NCBI GenBank assembly: GCA_017440045.1
Contig: JAFSIA010000056.1
Coordinates: forward strand, 1-44,741
Source: Lachnospiraceae bacterium
Lineage (GTDB): Bacteria > Bacillota > Clostridia > Lachnospirales > Lachnospiraceae
DNA length: 44,741 nucleotides
Reading direction: 5' to 3'
Shown: positions 17,983 to 24,734 of the stretch, piece by piece
How positions within the stretch are numbered: the first letter of the stretch is position 1
Layout: every line of letters begins with the position of its first letter
Notes under the pieces: generated by a model
Told to the model about the DNA's origin: nothing
Databases searched by the model: none
What the model saw: only the letters and a program-made list of their open reading frames with translations
Position numbers and translations under genes: made by a program

Positions 17983-18510
17983 CTAATACTCCGGCTCAAT
18001 AATACCGTAAGTATTTCCTTTTCTCTTGTAAACTACGTTAATCTCATCTGTCTCTGAGTTTCTAAATACATAGAAGCTGTGTCCTAATAACTCCATCTGT
18101 AAGCAAGCTTCTTCAGGATCCATTGGCTTTACAGCAAATCTCTTAGACTTCTCAATCTTTATCGTATCATCCTCTTCATAATCCTTGTCGATAAAGTCTG
18201 GTGCAAAAACTTCTGAAGAGTGCTTTCTGTCTACAATTTTATTCTTGTATCTCTTTAACTGGCGCTCCAGTGTTTCCTGTACCAAATCAATTGATACATA
18301 CATATCACTGTTTGTTTCCTCCGCACGAAGAGTATTTCCCTTCATCGGAATAGTTACCTCTACCTTCTGTCTTTCCTTTTCAACACTTAATGTAACGTAA
18401 GCTTCTGTCTCCTCTGTAAAATACTTGTCAAGTTTACCAATCTTATCAGTAACCGCTGACTTTAAACCCTCTGTAACTTCTACATTTCTACCTTTAATTA
18501 TGTAACGCAT
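17983..18510 (-). CDS. hpf: Ribosome hibernation promoting factor, long form
   Basis: Long HPF binds the small-subunit decoding centre and dimerises 70S ribosomes in stationary phase. The N-terminal domain starts MRYIIKGRNVEVTEGLK. The C-terminal dimerisation domain (about 120-175) carries FAVKPMDPEEACLQMELLGH and FYVFRNSETDEINVVYKRK. The 175 residues match the long form of Firmicutes. A consensus promoter (18577-18605) and its own terminator make it monocistronic, next to secA as is common in this phylum. Confidence 0.97.
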   Translation of the reverse strand: MRYIIKGRNVEVTEGLKSAVTDKIGKLDKYFTEETEAYVTLSVEKERQKVEVTIPMKGNTLRAEETNSDMYVSIDLVQETLERQLKRYKNKIVDRKHSSEVFAPDFIDKDYEEDDTIKIEKSKRFAVKPMDPEEACLQMELLGHSFYVFRNSETDEINVVYKRKGNTYGIIEPEY

Positions 18511-18576
18511 GATGTCCGTCTCCTTTCACGATCGATAATAAAAGAAACCTCTCACTATCGCTTATTAGATGTTTAC

Positions 18577-18605
18577 ATTATATCATTATACAGGTTATTT
18601 TTCAA
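18577..18605 (-). promoter_or_regulatory. Promoter of hpf
   Basis: The minus strand has TTGAAA (18600-18605), 17 bases, then TATAAT (18577-18582). Confidence 0.7.
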
Positions 18606-18779
18606 GTAATTTATCGTTATATTGCAAATTTGTCAGAAAATATCGATTTTTATTGCAAATTATATATTGTCAATAGTTTTGGTGGACAAATTTACTCTTT
18701 CAAGTATAATTCGTCGTTTTGCACAAAACATAAGTTCTTATTTTCGACCTTTTTCGACTGCTTTTTCCATCGATTTTCC

Positions 18780-18849
18780 TGTGGATAACGTGGATAACTT
18801 GGTGGATTAATCGTTTTTGCCTATATTTCGCATATACAATTGTGGATAA
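18780..18849 (+). promoter_or_regulatory. Cluster of DnaA boxes
   Basis: Two exact copies of TGTGGATAA (complement TTATCCACA, the consensus DnaA box) lie at 18780-18788 and 18841-18849. CGTGGATAA (one mismatch) is at 18789-18797 and GGTGGATTA (two mismatches) at 18802-18810; the related GGTGGACAA is at 18681-18689. All point the same way, and the first two abut directly. The surrounding DNA is AT-rich. No dnaA, dnaN or rpmH is nearby, so this is more likely a regulatory or titration cluster than the origin. Confidence 0.65.
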
Positions 18850-19016
18850 CCATCATTCTTATTCACTAAAAAAACACTTTTTTGACATAGGACTTTTTTC
18901 CCCCTTTTATAAACATTGTAAATTTTGCACATAAATTAATTTGTCAACCTTTTTCATAATTATTTTTACGCTTATTCAAAAACCTTGTATTCACTAGTGA
19001 TTTTAGCTTCAAACCG

Positions 19017-19025
19017 TGTTATACT
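19017..19025 (+). promoter_or_regulatory. Extended -10 promoter of the SDR gene
   Basis: TGTTATACT is an extended -10 (TGn + TATACT). No good -35 lies 16-18 bases upstream. The inferred start is near 19032, just before the paired operator sites. Confidence 0.5.
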
Positions 19026-19039
19026 TATAAAAAGTTTTA

Positions 19040-19069
19040 TGTCTGACATTATATTTTTGTTGTCAGACG
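19040..19069 (+). promoter_or_regulatory. Paired TGTCnGAC operator-like sites
   Basis: TGTCTGACA (19040-19048) and TGTCAGACG (19061-19069) are each pseudo-palindromic, centres 21 bp apart. Together they also form a larger inverted repeat GTCTGACA/TGTCAGAC (19041-19048 with 19061-19068). Half-sites of this form are typical of GntR/FadR-family repressors. They lie directly downstream of the -10. An RNA hairpin in the leader is the alternative reading. Confidence 0.5.
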
Positions 19070-19111
19070 ATTTTAAGAGAATTTTAAATTTTATCTACAA
19101 GGAGATTATCT

Positions 19112-19837
19112 ATGAGCTACGTTCTAATTACCGGCGCATCAAGAGGTATCGGAAAAGCTACCGCCCTAAAGCTTGCTGCTGCCGGTTACAATCTTATACT
19201 TATATGCCATAAAAATACGGAACTTCTCGATGATGTCGCAAGACAATCAAAGGAGTTTGGCGTATCTGTTATCACTTTCACCGGTGACATTAGCAAGGAA
19301 GATACCTGCAATGCCATTTTGTCTTCTTTAAAGGAACAAAATATATATCCCGATATACTAATAAACAATGCTGGTATATCTCATATAGGCCTTTTCCAGG
19401 ATATGTCTCTTAGACAATGGAATGAAGTCATCGAAACCAATTTGAATTCAATGTTTTTATGTTGCAAGCTCGTCATTCCTTCAATGTTAAATAATAAAAA
19501 AGGAAAAATTATAAACATTTCCTCAGTCTGGGGAAATGTTGGTGCCTCATGCGAGGTTGCGTATTCAGCTTCAAAGGGTGCTGTCAACAGCTTTACAAAG
19601 GCATTGGCAAAGGAACTAGCGCCAAGCAACATACAAGTTAATGCTATCGCCTTCGGAGCTATAGATACCCAGATGAACAATCACCTATCACCGGAAGATA
19701 AAACCTCTCTATGTGAAGAAATCCCGATGGGACGAATGGGCACTGTTGACGAAGCCGCTAATATGATACTGTCTCTTATCTCATCCCCAGACTATCTGAC
19801 TGGACAGATTATTGCCATGGACGGCGGATGGATTTAA
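19112..19837 (+). CDS. Short-chain dehydrogenase/reductase (YmfI- or FabG-like)
   Basis: A classical NAD(P)H-dependent SDR of 241 residues. It has TGASRGIG (7-14), NNAG (85-88), and the catalytic S138, Y151 and K155 (YSASK). The stretch VWGNVGASCEVAYSASK resembles, from memory, Clostridia proteins annotated as elongation factor P 5-aminopentanone reductase (YmfI); a FabG-type 3-oxoacyl-ACP reductase is the alternative. No fatty-acid genes or efp adjoin. RBS AAGGAG precedes the ATG. The operator-like pair upstream suggests it is a regulated single gene, ending at a strong terminator. Confidence 0.85.
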   Translation: MSYVLITGASRGIGKATALKLAAAGYNLILICHKNTELLDDVARQSKEFGVSVITFTGDISKEDTCNAILSSLKEQNIYPDILINNAGISHIGLFQDMSLRQWNEVIETNLNSMFLCCKLVIPSMLNNKKGKIINISSVWGNVGASCEVAYSASKGAVNSFTKALAKELAPSNIQVNAIAFGAIDTQMNNHLSPEDKTSLCEEIPMGRMGTVDEAANMILSLISSPDYLTGQIIAMDGGWI

Positions 19838-19844
19838 TTGGACA

Positions 19845-19874
19845 AACACCCCCTAAAAGTGGGGTGTTTTTTTT
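19845..19874 (+). terminator. Terminator of the SDR gene
   Basis: Stem AACACCCC/GGGGTGTT (19845-19852 with 19861-19868), then eight T residues. Confidence 0.92.
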
Positions 19875-19926
19875 ATCCATTAGTAGTAATATCTATTGTG
19901 GAAAAATTTGTAAAGGAGTAATCATT

Positions 19927-20508
19927 ATGGACATAGGCGAAATAATTGGCGCTTGTGTCGCCGCTGCGTTCTTTTTATGTATCCCTGTTTTAATTATAAT
20001 AGGAACTGTCAAGACAAAAAGATATACAAAGAAACAAATCGAAAGCGGCGAGGACAAGAAAATCGTAATGAACTTTGCCTCAAGTATTTTCAAGCAGCCT
20101 GAGCTCTACACTTTTGCAGTAGGCAACCACATTGTGACTGAGACTCGCGGTAGAACTACCACATATTTCTACTACTCATATCTCCTTGCTTTTAACCAGC
20201 AGGAATTTCACATCGTAGGTTTTAAGGCTGTTGACCACAAGCCTGTATACCGCAATATCATTACATTTGATTTTGCAAATATGCAGCTCACTCACAAAAG
20301 AGGCAAGAAAGGGTTGGAAATCGACCTGTACATGGCTGGTCAGCGTCAGCATATAACAGTTACAGACATTGTTAAAGGAAATAATTCTGACAAATCTGAT
20401 ACACCATATGCTATAGAGCAGACAAGAGAGGTTCAATTACTTGAACAGATGCTTTTACAGTACGAGGCCCGTTCTTATCAAATGCAAATGAGCGCCAGAC
20501 CTCAATAA
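19927..20508 (+). CDS. Single-pass membrane protein of unknown function
   Basis: The 193 residues start at ATG 19927, eight bases after GGAG; a longer frame reading back through the preceding terminator is rejected. One N-terminal hydrophobic segment (about 7-29) is followed by a basic stretch (KTKRYTKKQ) and a soluble domain rich in strands (YFYYSYLLAFNQQEFHIVGF). The domain has a PH-like or YcxB-like feel, but no family is recognised. It is followed after 35 bases by another membrane protein gene, and the two are probably co-expressed. Confidence 0.78.
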   Translation: MDIGEIIGACVAAAFFLCIPVLIIIGTVKTKRYTKKQIESGEDKKIVMNFASSIFKQPELYTFAVGNHIVTETRGRTTTYFYYSYLLAFNQQEFHIVGFKAVDHKPVYRNIITFDFANMQLTHKRGKKGLEIDLYMAGQRQHITVTDIVKGNNSDKSDTPYAIEQTREVQLLEQMLLQYEARSYQMQMSARPQ

Positions 20509-20543
20509 ATTTTATTTCAACACAAAAGAAAGGATTTAAAATC

Positions 20544-21455
20544 ATGAAAAAAGTAATGCTTATTTTAGCCATTATAGCTACTGCTTTCTTAGCTTTCTGG
20601 CTTTTCACATCAACAAAGCTTGTTTATTTAAGCTTCCAGGATTCGGAAGATTTGTACGGAGAAAACTTTGATATCAAGGCTCACGGAACAGGTGGACGTA
20701 TTGTAGCAGATATCAGCTATTCACTGGGAGATTGCGCTTACGAAACTCTCACAACAACAAAGAATGGTTCAACAACATCTTCTTCAACAACTTACTACTT
20801 TGTTATCCCTGCATATTCTACAAATGATGATGTTTACTATATAGCTGTTGAAGTTAAGCAGGACGATTACAGAACCTTCAATTCAATAACAAACAACTCT
20901 TGGGAGTATCTTGAAACAGGTGATTTCTCATGTTTGGACAAGACAGTTACTGTCGAGGGTACATTAGATGATTTCGACGAAGAGCTTTACGGATATATGA
21001 TTGAGTGTTTTCAGGAAATAGACTTTTATGAAACAGACGAGGAGCTTAAAGCACATGTTCTTCCTATAGTTCTTACACCTATGAACTATGACGCTGCTAC
21101 AGGATATTTGATTACTTCTCTTGTAACTTTAGCTCTTGTAATTGTATTCTGGGCATTATTCTTTATCGCGCTCTCAAAAGAAAAGGCTAAAGAGGCCGCA
21201 TTAAAGGAGCAGTACGAGCAGTATCGTGCATTAAATCCAGGTATGGATCCTGCTATGGACCCTGCTATGAATCCTTCAGCATTTATCGTTATCGGTGGCG
21301 TTACATATCCAAAGCAGGCTGTAGCGCATATTAACACATATGTTGCCAACCACGAGACAATCGTTGCTGCAAATGAGTTAGTTTCTTTAACAGGTATAAG
21401 CCTTCCAGAAGCAACAGAAATTATTAGCAACTGGCCAAAATACTACAATAGATAA
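20544..21455 (+). CDS. Two-helix membrane protein with external domain
   Basis: The 303-residue protein has an N-terminal helix (about 3-22), an extracytoplasmic domain (about 25-180) with a Thr/Ser-rich stretch near 72-84, and a second helix (about 188-212). A cytosolic tail follows with a short MDPAMDPAMNP repeat and a C-terminal helical segment (VSLTGISLPEATEIISNW) that resembles a short DNA/RNA- or nucleotide-binding helix pair, as in SHOCT- or UBA-like tails. RBS AGAAAGGA precedes the ATG. Family unknown to me. It ends at a bidirectional terminator. Confidence 0.78.
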   Translation: MKKVMLILAIIATAFLAFWLFTSTKLVYLSFQDSEDLYGENFDIKAHGTGGRIVADISYSLGDCAYETLTTTKNGSTTSSSTTYYFVIPAYSTNDDVYYIAVEVKQDDYRTFNSITNNSWEYLETGDFSCLDKTVTVEGTLDDFDEELYGYMIECFQEIDFYETDEELKAHVLPIVLTPMNYDAATGYLITSLVTLALVIVFWALFFIALSKEKAKEAALKEQYEQYRALNPGMDPAMDPAMNPSAFIVIGGVTYPKQAVAHINTYVANHETIVAANELVSLTGISLPEATEIISNWPKYYNR

Positions 21456-21495
21456 TTAATGTAATTACACAAAAGTCAATTTAGAACTTTAAAAC

Positions 21496-21545
21496 AAAGA
21501 GAGCAAGCTCCTCGGTTATTGTGAGTAGCTTGCTCTTTGCTTTTA
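21496..21545. terminator. Bidirectional terminator between convergent genes
   Basis: Stem AGAGCAAGCT/AGCTTGCTCT (21500-21509 with 21527-21536), with T-rich flanks on both strands. It serves the plus-strand membrane gene and the minus-strand thioredoxin-like gene. Confidence 0.82.
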
Positions 21546-21899
21546 ATAAATATAATCTAGTTCAGCTTCTATTTCCTCAACAGAAGATATTATTCCTTGA
21601 GATACAATACTTCCATTAATAATCAAAGCCGGCTGCTTTCTTAGATGAAATCCATCTATGATTTTTTCATCTGTAATTACCTGAACGTCGAGATTTCTGC
21701 CTGTATTTACCAACGCCTTTTTTACGTTAGAAACCAAATCATCCAGTTCCTTATTATTCTGACCTATAACCTGAACAGACATCTTTCCGCCTGTAAACTT
21801 TTGCTGTGACTCCCTTCCTGCCGGAAGTGGTGCACCGCAGCTTAAACAACGACCTTCCGCATCGTTCATTTTATCTATGAGACCAAATGAATCTGTCAT
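21543..21899 (-). CDS. Thioredoxin-fold protein lacking its CxxC
   Basis: The 118 residues align by eye with the small redox-active disulphide / thioredoxin_3 pattern: a VQVIG strand, a helix LVSNVKKAL, the VQVIT strand, then KQPALIINGSIVSQG with the cis-Pro loop, and a final SVEEIEAEL helix. The active-site GCPKC-type motif is replaced by GQNNKE (46-51). Instead a CLSC pair (C18/C21) sits in an N-terminal extension. It begins 10 bases after the aminotransferase and is surely co-transcribed. Disulphide chemistry at the normal site is impossible; a structural, zinc-binding or relocated redox role is open. Confidence 0.75.
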   Translation of the reverse strand: MTDSFGLIDKMNDAEGRCLSCGAPLPAGRESQQKFTGGKMSVQVIGQNNKELDDLVSNVKKALVNTGRNLDVQVITDEKIIDGFHLRKQPALIINGSIVSQGIISSVEEIEAELDYIY

Positions 21900-21909
21900 A
21901 TCTACCTCT

Positions 21910-23124
21910 TTACATTACTGATTCTACTGCTTCCTTAAGAATGTTGTATGCCTTATCGCACTCTGCTTCTGTTACTATAAGTGGTGGAAGCATACGAATA
22001 ATGCTCTTTCCTACTGCTGTCACAAGAAGCTTTCTGTCGACACATGCATGCTTAATATCTGCTGAAGATAATCCTTCCTCAAATTCAACACCTACAAGAA
22101 GACCTTTTCCTCTTACTTCCTTAACCTTAGGAAGACTCTTAAGCTTATCCATAAAGTATTTACCCATCTTATCTGCATTTTCAGAAAGATTCTTATCCAA
22201 AAGCTCATCAATCTGTGCAAGGGCAGCTGCACATACAACAGGATTTCCGCTGAATGTACATCCATGAGAACCAGGTGTGAATGCCTTTGCAACCTCTTTT
22301 GTTGCACAAATTGCTCCAATTGGAAGACCTCCACCTAAAGCCTTAGCCATAGATAATATATCCGGCTTAACACCGTAATTCATATAGCCCATTACTTTTC
22401 CTGTTCTACCAAAGCCAGTCTGCACCTCATCAAAAAGGAGTAATAAGCCATTTTCATCACAAAGCTTTCTAAGACCTGTAATGAACTCCTCTGTTCCCGG
22501 GTAAACACCGCCTTCTCCCTGTACTGGTTCAACCATTATAGCAATAGTATTTTCAGTTATGGCATTTTTAAAACTATCTAAATTGTTAAATTCTGCATAT
22601 TTAAATCCTGGTGTCATATCACCGAAACCAATCTGACATGCATTATCAGGCTGACCTGTAGCCGCCATAGAGCCAAAGGTTCTTCCATGGAATGACTTCT
22701 TAGCAGTTATAATCTCAAATTTCTTTGGACCATACTTCTCAACACCATATTTTCTTGCCATCTTTATCATGGCCTCATTAGCCTCAGCTCCTGAATTCTG
22801 GAAAAAGATTTTGTCCATACCTACTGTGAGACAAACCTTTTCTGCTAATAATGCCTGTGGTATCGTATAAGGATATACAGATGTGTGCATAACATCCTGA
22901 CACTGGTCTATAATAGCCTTTACAACCTTTTCATTGCAGTTACCTGTATTGTTTACAGCTATACCCGCAAAGAAATCGAGGTATTCGTTGCCATCCGTGT
23001 CGTAGACATACATCCCCTCTGCTCTCTCTTCTATAAAATCAAATCTTGCTGCTGTATCAATAAGATATGTATTTGCCTTCTCTATTAGCTGTTCTTTTGT
23101 TAAACCTAAGTCTTTTAACTTCAT
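21910..23124 (-). CDS. argD: Class III PLP aminotransferase, acetylornithine aminotransferase-like
   Basis: A fold-type I aminotransferase of 404 residues. It shows FFAGIAVNNTGN at the N terminus, SGAEANEAMIKMAR (PLP phosphate contact), FHGRTFGSMAATGQ, FDEVQTGFGRTG (catalytic Asp) and MAKALGGGLPIGA (Schiff-base Lys). ATG 23124, preceded by AAAGGAG, is the start; a 12-codon longer reading lacks an RBS. It stands outside an arginine operon and is paired with the degenerate thioredoxin-like gene. Acetylornithine is the likeliest substrate; related amino-donor specificities (GABA, succinylornithine) cannot be excluded. Confidence 0.85.
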   Translation of the reverse strand: MKLKDLGLTKEQLIEKANTYLIDTAARFDFIEERAEGMYVYDTDGNEYLDFFAGIAVNNTGNCNEKVVKAIIDQCQDVMHTSVYPYTIPQALLAEKVCLTVGMDKIFFQNSGAEANEAMIKMARKYGVEKYGPKKFEIITAKKSFHGRTFGSMAATGQPDNACQIGFGDMTPGFKYAEFNNLDSFKNAITENTIAIMVEPVQGEGGVYPGTEEFITGLRKLCDENGLLLLFDEVQTGFGRTGKVMGYMNYGVKPDILSMAKALGGGLPIGAICATKEVAKAFTPGSHGCTFSGNPVVCAAALAQIDELLDKNLSENADKMGKYFMDKLKSLPKVKEVRGKGLLVGVEFEEGLSSADIKHACVDRKLLVTAVGKSIIRMLPPLIVTEAECDKAYNILKEAVESVM

Positions 23125-23158
23125 AGACTCACTCCTTTGCGTATATTTAATAAAGTTC

Positions 23159-23186
23159 ATTTTACACCCTGTTTAGGATAAGTCAA
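23159..23186 (-). promoter_or_regulatory. Promoter of the aminotransferase operon
   Basis: The minus strand has TTGACT (23181-23186), 16 bases, then TAAAAT (23159-23164). Confidence 0.55.
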
Positions 23187-23216
23187 TATATTTTTTATAT
23201 TATTATTGCAAATAAA

Positions 23217-23303
23217 GCGGACAAGTCCGCATCATCTCCCTAAATCCCTCTATCTAGAGGGACTTGCTCCGCTTTGGAGCGAAACGCATGTCACGAAGTG
23301 ACA
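23217..23303. repeat. Multi-hairpin intergenic element
   Basis: Four short perfect palindromes follow one another: GCGGAC-AA-GTCCGC (23217-23230), CCCTCTA-TC-TAGAGGG (23246-23261), GCTCC-N5-GGAGC (23266-23280) and TGTCAC-GAA-GTGACA (23289-23303). It is GC-richer than the flanks and non-coding, and it lies upstream of the aminotransferase promoter. It looks like a dispersed REP/BIME-style element, but no second copy exists in this window. Confidence 0.5.
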
Positions 23304-23316
23304 ATTTCCTATATGA

Positions 23317-23350
23317 TAAAAAAGCGACTGGCTAATAACCAGTCGCTTTG
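23317..23350 (-). terminator. Terminator of the cheX-cheY operon
   Basis: 11-bp stem AAAGCGACTGG/CCAGTCGCTTT (23321-23331 with 23339-23349), with a T-run on the minus strand. Confidence 0.9.
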
Positions 23351-23360
23351 TAAACTAACC

Positions 23361-23723
23361 TTATGCCCCTAATACTGTATCTAAAGCCTTCTTGATTTCT
23401 TCTTTATCAAATGGCTTTGTAACAAACTCTGAAGCTCCGTTCTTTATAGCTTCCATCATCTTATCCTTCTGGCCAGCAGCTGTTATCATGATAATCTTTG
23501 CCTCTGCGTCTGCATGCTTAATAATCTTAAGACACTCAATACCGTCCATCTTTGGCATTGTAATATCCATTGTAACTACATCCGGAGCCTTCTCCTTATA
23601 CTTTAAGTAGCCTTCCTCGCCATTCTCAGCTTCAGCTATAACCTCGTATCCATAACCTTCAAGGATACCTCTTAAAATCTTTCTAGATGTTCTTGAGTCA
23701 TCTACAATCAATACTTTCGCCAT
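23361..23723 (-). CDS. cheY: Chemotaxis response regulator CheY
   Basis: A 120-residue stand-alone receiver domain. Acidic pair D8/D9, phospho-acceptor D53 (TMDITMPKMDG), T81 (MITAAG) and K103 (TKPF) are all in place. ATG 23723 follows GGAGG; the preceding GTG would add one residue. There is no output domain. It lies 24 bases after the CheX-like gene, so the phosphatase and its target are co-expressed and probably act on flagellar switching. Confidence 0.93.
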   Translation of the reverse strand: MAKVLIVDDSRTSRKILRGILEGYGYEVIAEAENGEEGYLKYKEKAPDVVTMDITMPKMDGIECLKIIKHADAEAKIIMITAAGQKDKMMEAIKNGASEFVTKPFDKEEIKKALDTVLGA

Positions 23724-23747
23724 CACTATCTTCCTCCAAACTCTTTA

Positions 23748-24611
23748 CTATGCTGTCACAGCAAATACTAACTTTTTATTATCAACATATACTGGCACCA
23801 CACACACCTTACCAGCTACAGTCTTCTCATCTGTCACCAATTCAGGTGGCATAAGTTCCAAAATCTCACCCTTCTGGCTGAGAGCTGATGCATGTAAACC
23901 GTTAACACAATTTAAGAACTCTCCTACTGCGTCAAGTGCATCTGTATCAAGTGCTCCGAAATCCTCCTGACCGAATACACTGGCAAGCTTTAAGAGACCA
24001 CCATCTTTTTCCTCAAATGCTGTAGTATATCCCTTCGCTCCCTCAACAGCCTGTACTGCTGCCGACTTTGCAGAATAATTGTCTACTAATGTAGCTTTTC
24101 CAATATATACATGTCTGTCAACACAACGAATAATTGTACGGACAGCAACACCAATAATATCCTGATACTTGAGTGTTTCCGGTGTTAAGAATATTGGAAT
24201 AATAACCTCTGGGTCATCACTCTTTAATACTTCCATATCAGTCTTGCTAAGACTGTTCTTCTCACGATAACCATCAAAAACGCTATCTATCTCTTCCATC
24301 TTTATATAGCCCTCATTAACCAAGGCCTGTACAAATGTCATATATGTATTGCCCTGTGCCTTTAAGAGATTTCCAATCTGCTCATCTGTAAGATATCCCT
24401 TCTCAACAGCAATATCACCAAAACGCTTATCCATAACTGACTGTAAACGATTTACTTCATCTGCCTGCTCCAATGTCATCATTCCCTCAGCCACAGCAAT
24501 AAGTCCAAGCTTTACACGTGTTTTATCAAGCTGGTTAACAACCTCTGTTAACTGTCCTTCATTAATCTTACCTGTCTCAACCAAGTAATTTCCTAATATG
24601 TATTCAACCAT
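23748..24611 (-). CDS. CheX-like phosphatase with N-terminal MshEN-like repeats
   Basis: The 287-residue protein has two parts. The N-terminal ~120 residues contain repeated ILGNYLVETGKINEGQL / FGDIAVEKGYLTDEQIG units like the N-terminal repeats of PilB/GspE ATPases (MshEN-type, some of which bind c-di-GMP). The C-terminal ~150 residues look like a CheC/CheX-fold domain, with EFLN (E231, N234) matching the ExxN phosphatase signature. It is co-transcribed with cheY from a near-consensus promoter. It probably dephosphorylates CheY-P, perhaps modulated through the repeat domain; the latter is inference. Confidence 0.78.
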   Translation of the reverse strand: MVEYILGNYLVETGKINEGQLTEVVNQLDKTRVKLGLIAVAEGMMTLEQADEVNRLQSVMDKRFGDIAVEKGYLTDEQIGNLLKAQGNTYMTFVQALVNEGYIKMEEIDSVFDGYREKNSLSKTDMEVLKSDDPEVIIPIFLTPETLKYQDIIGVAVRTIIRCVDRHVYIGKATLVDNYSAKSAAVQAVEGAKGYTTAFEEKDGGLLKLASVFGQEDFGALDTDALDAVGEFLNCVNGLHASALSQKGEILELMPPELVTDEKTVAGKVCVVPVYVDNKKLVFAVTA

Positions 24612-24674
24612 ATTAAATCTCCTTTCCCCGGATAACGATATTCTGTTTTTTCACGCATTACCCATATTGACTTA

Positions 24675-24703
24675 ATTATATACAATTTCTGCCAAAATAT
24701 CAA
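24675..24703 (-). promoter_or_regulatory. Promoter of cheX-cheY
   Basis: The minus strand has TTGATA (24698-24703), 17 bases, then TATAAT (24675-24680). Confidence 0.7.
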
Positions 24704-24734
24704 GCATTTTGTTGAATTAGAGCAAATTGTTACA

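Larger units (their letters stand above)
18511..19111. other. AT-rich gene-free divergent region
   Basis: These 600 bases between hpf and the SDR gene contain no credible gene; the short open frames present lack RBSs. The region holds the hpf promoter, a DnaA-box cluster, a plus-strand TGGACA-N16-TATAAT promoter-like pair (18683-18710), repeated ATTGCAAAT (18622 and 18652), repeated TTTTTCGAC (18749-18758 area), and the operator and promoter of the SDR gene. Confidence 0.7.

Noticed and set aside
18622-18810. Plus-strand ORF across the DnaA boxes
   Set aside because: No RBS, low-complexity AT-rich composition, and it crosses the box cluster.
18511-19111. Chromosomal origin oriC
   Set aside because: DnaA boxes are present, but dnaA, dnaN, rpmH and other origin neighbours are missing, and there is no lasting switch in gene strand at this point.
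19828-19926. N-terminal extension of the 193-residue membrane protein
   Set aside because: The extended frame runs back through the SDR terminator, whereas ATG 19927 has a good RBS.
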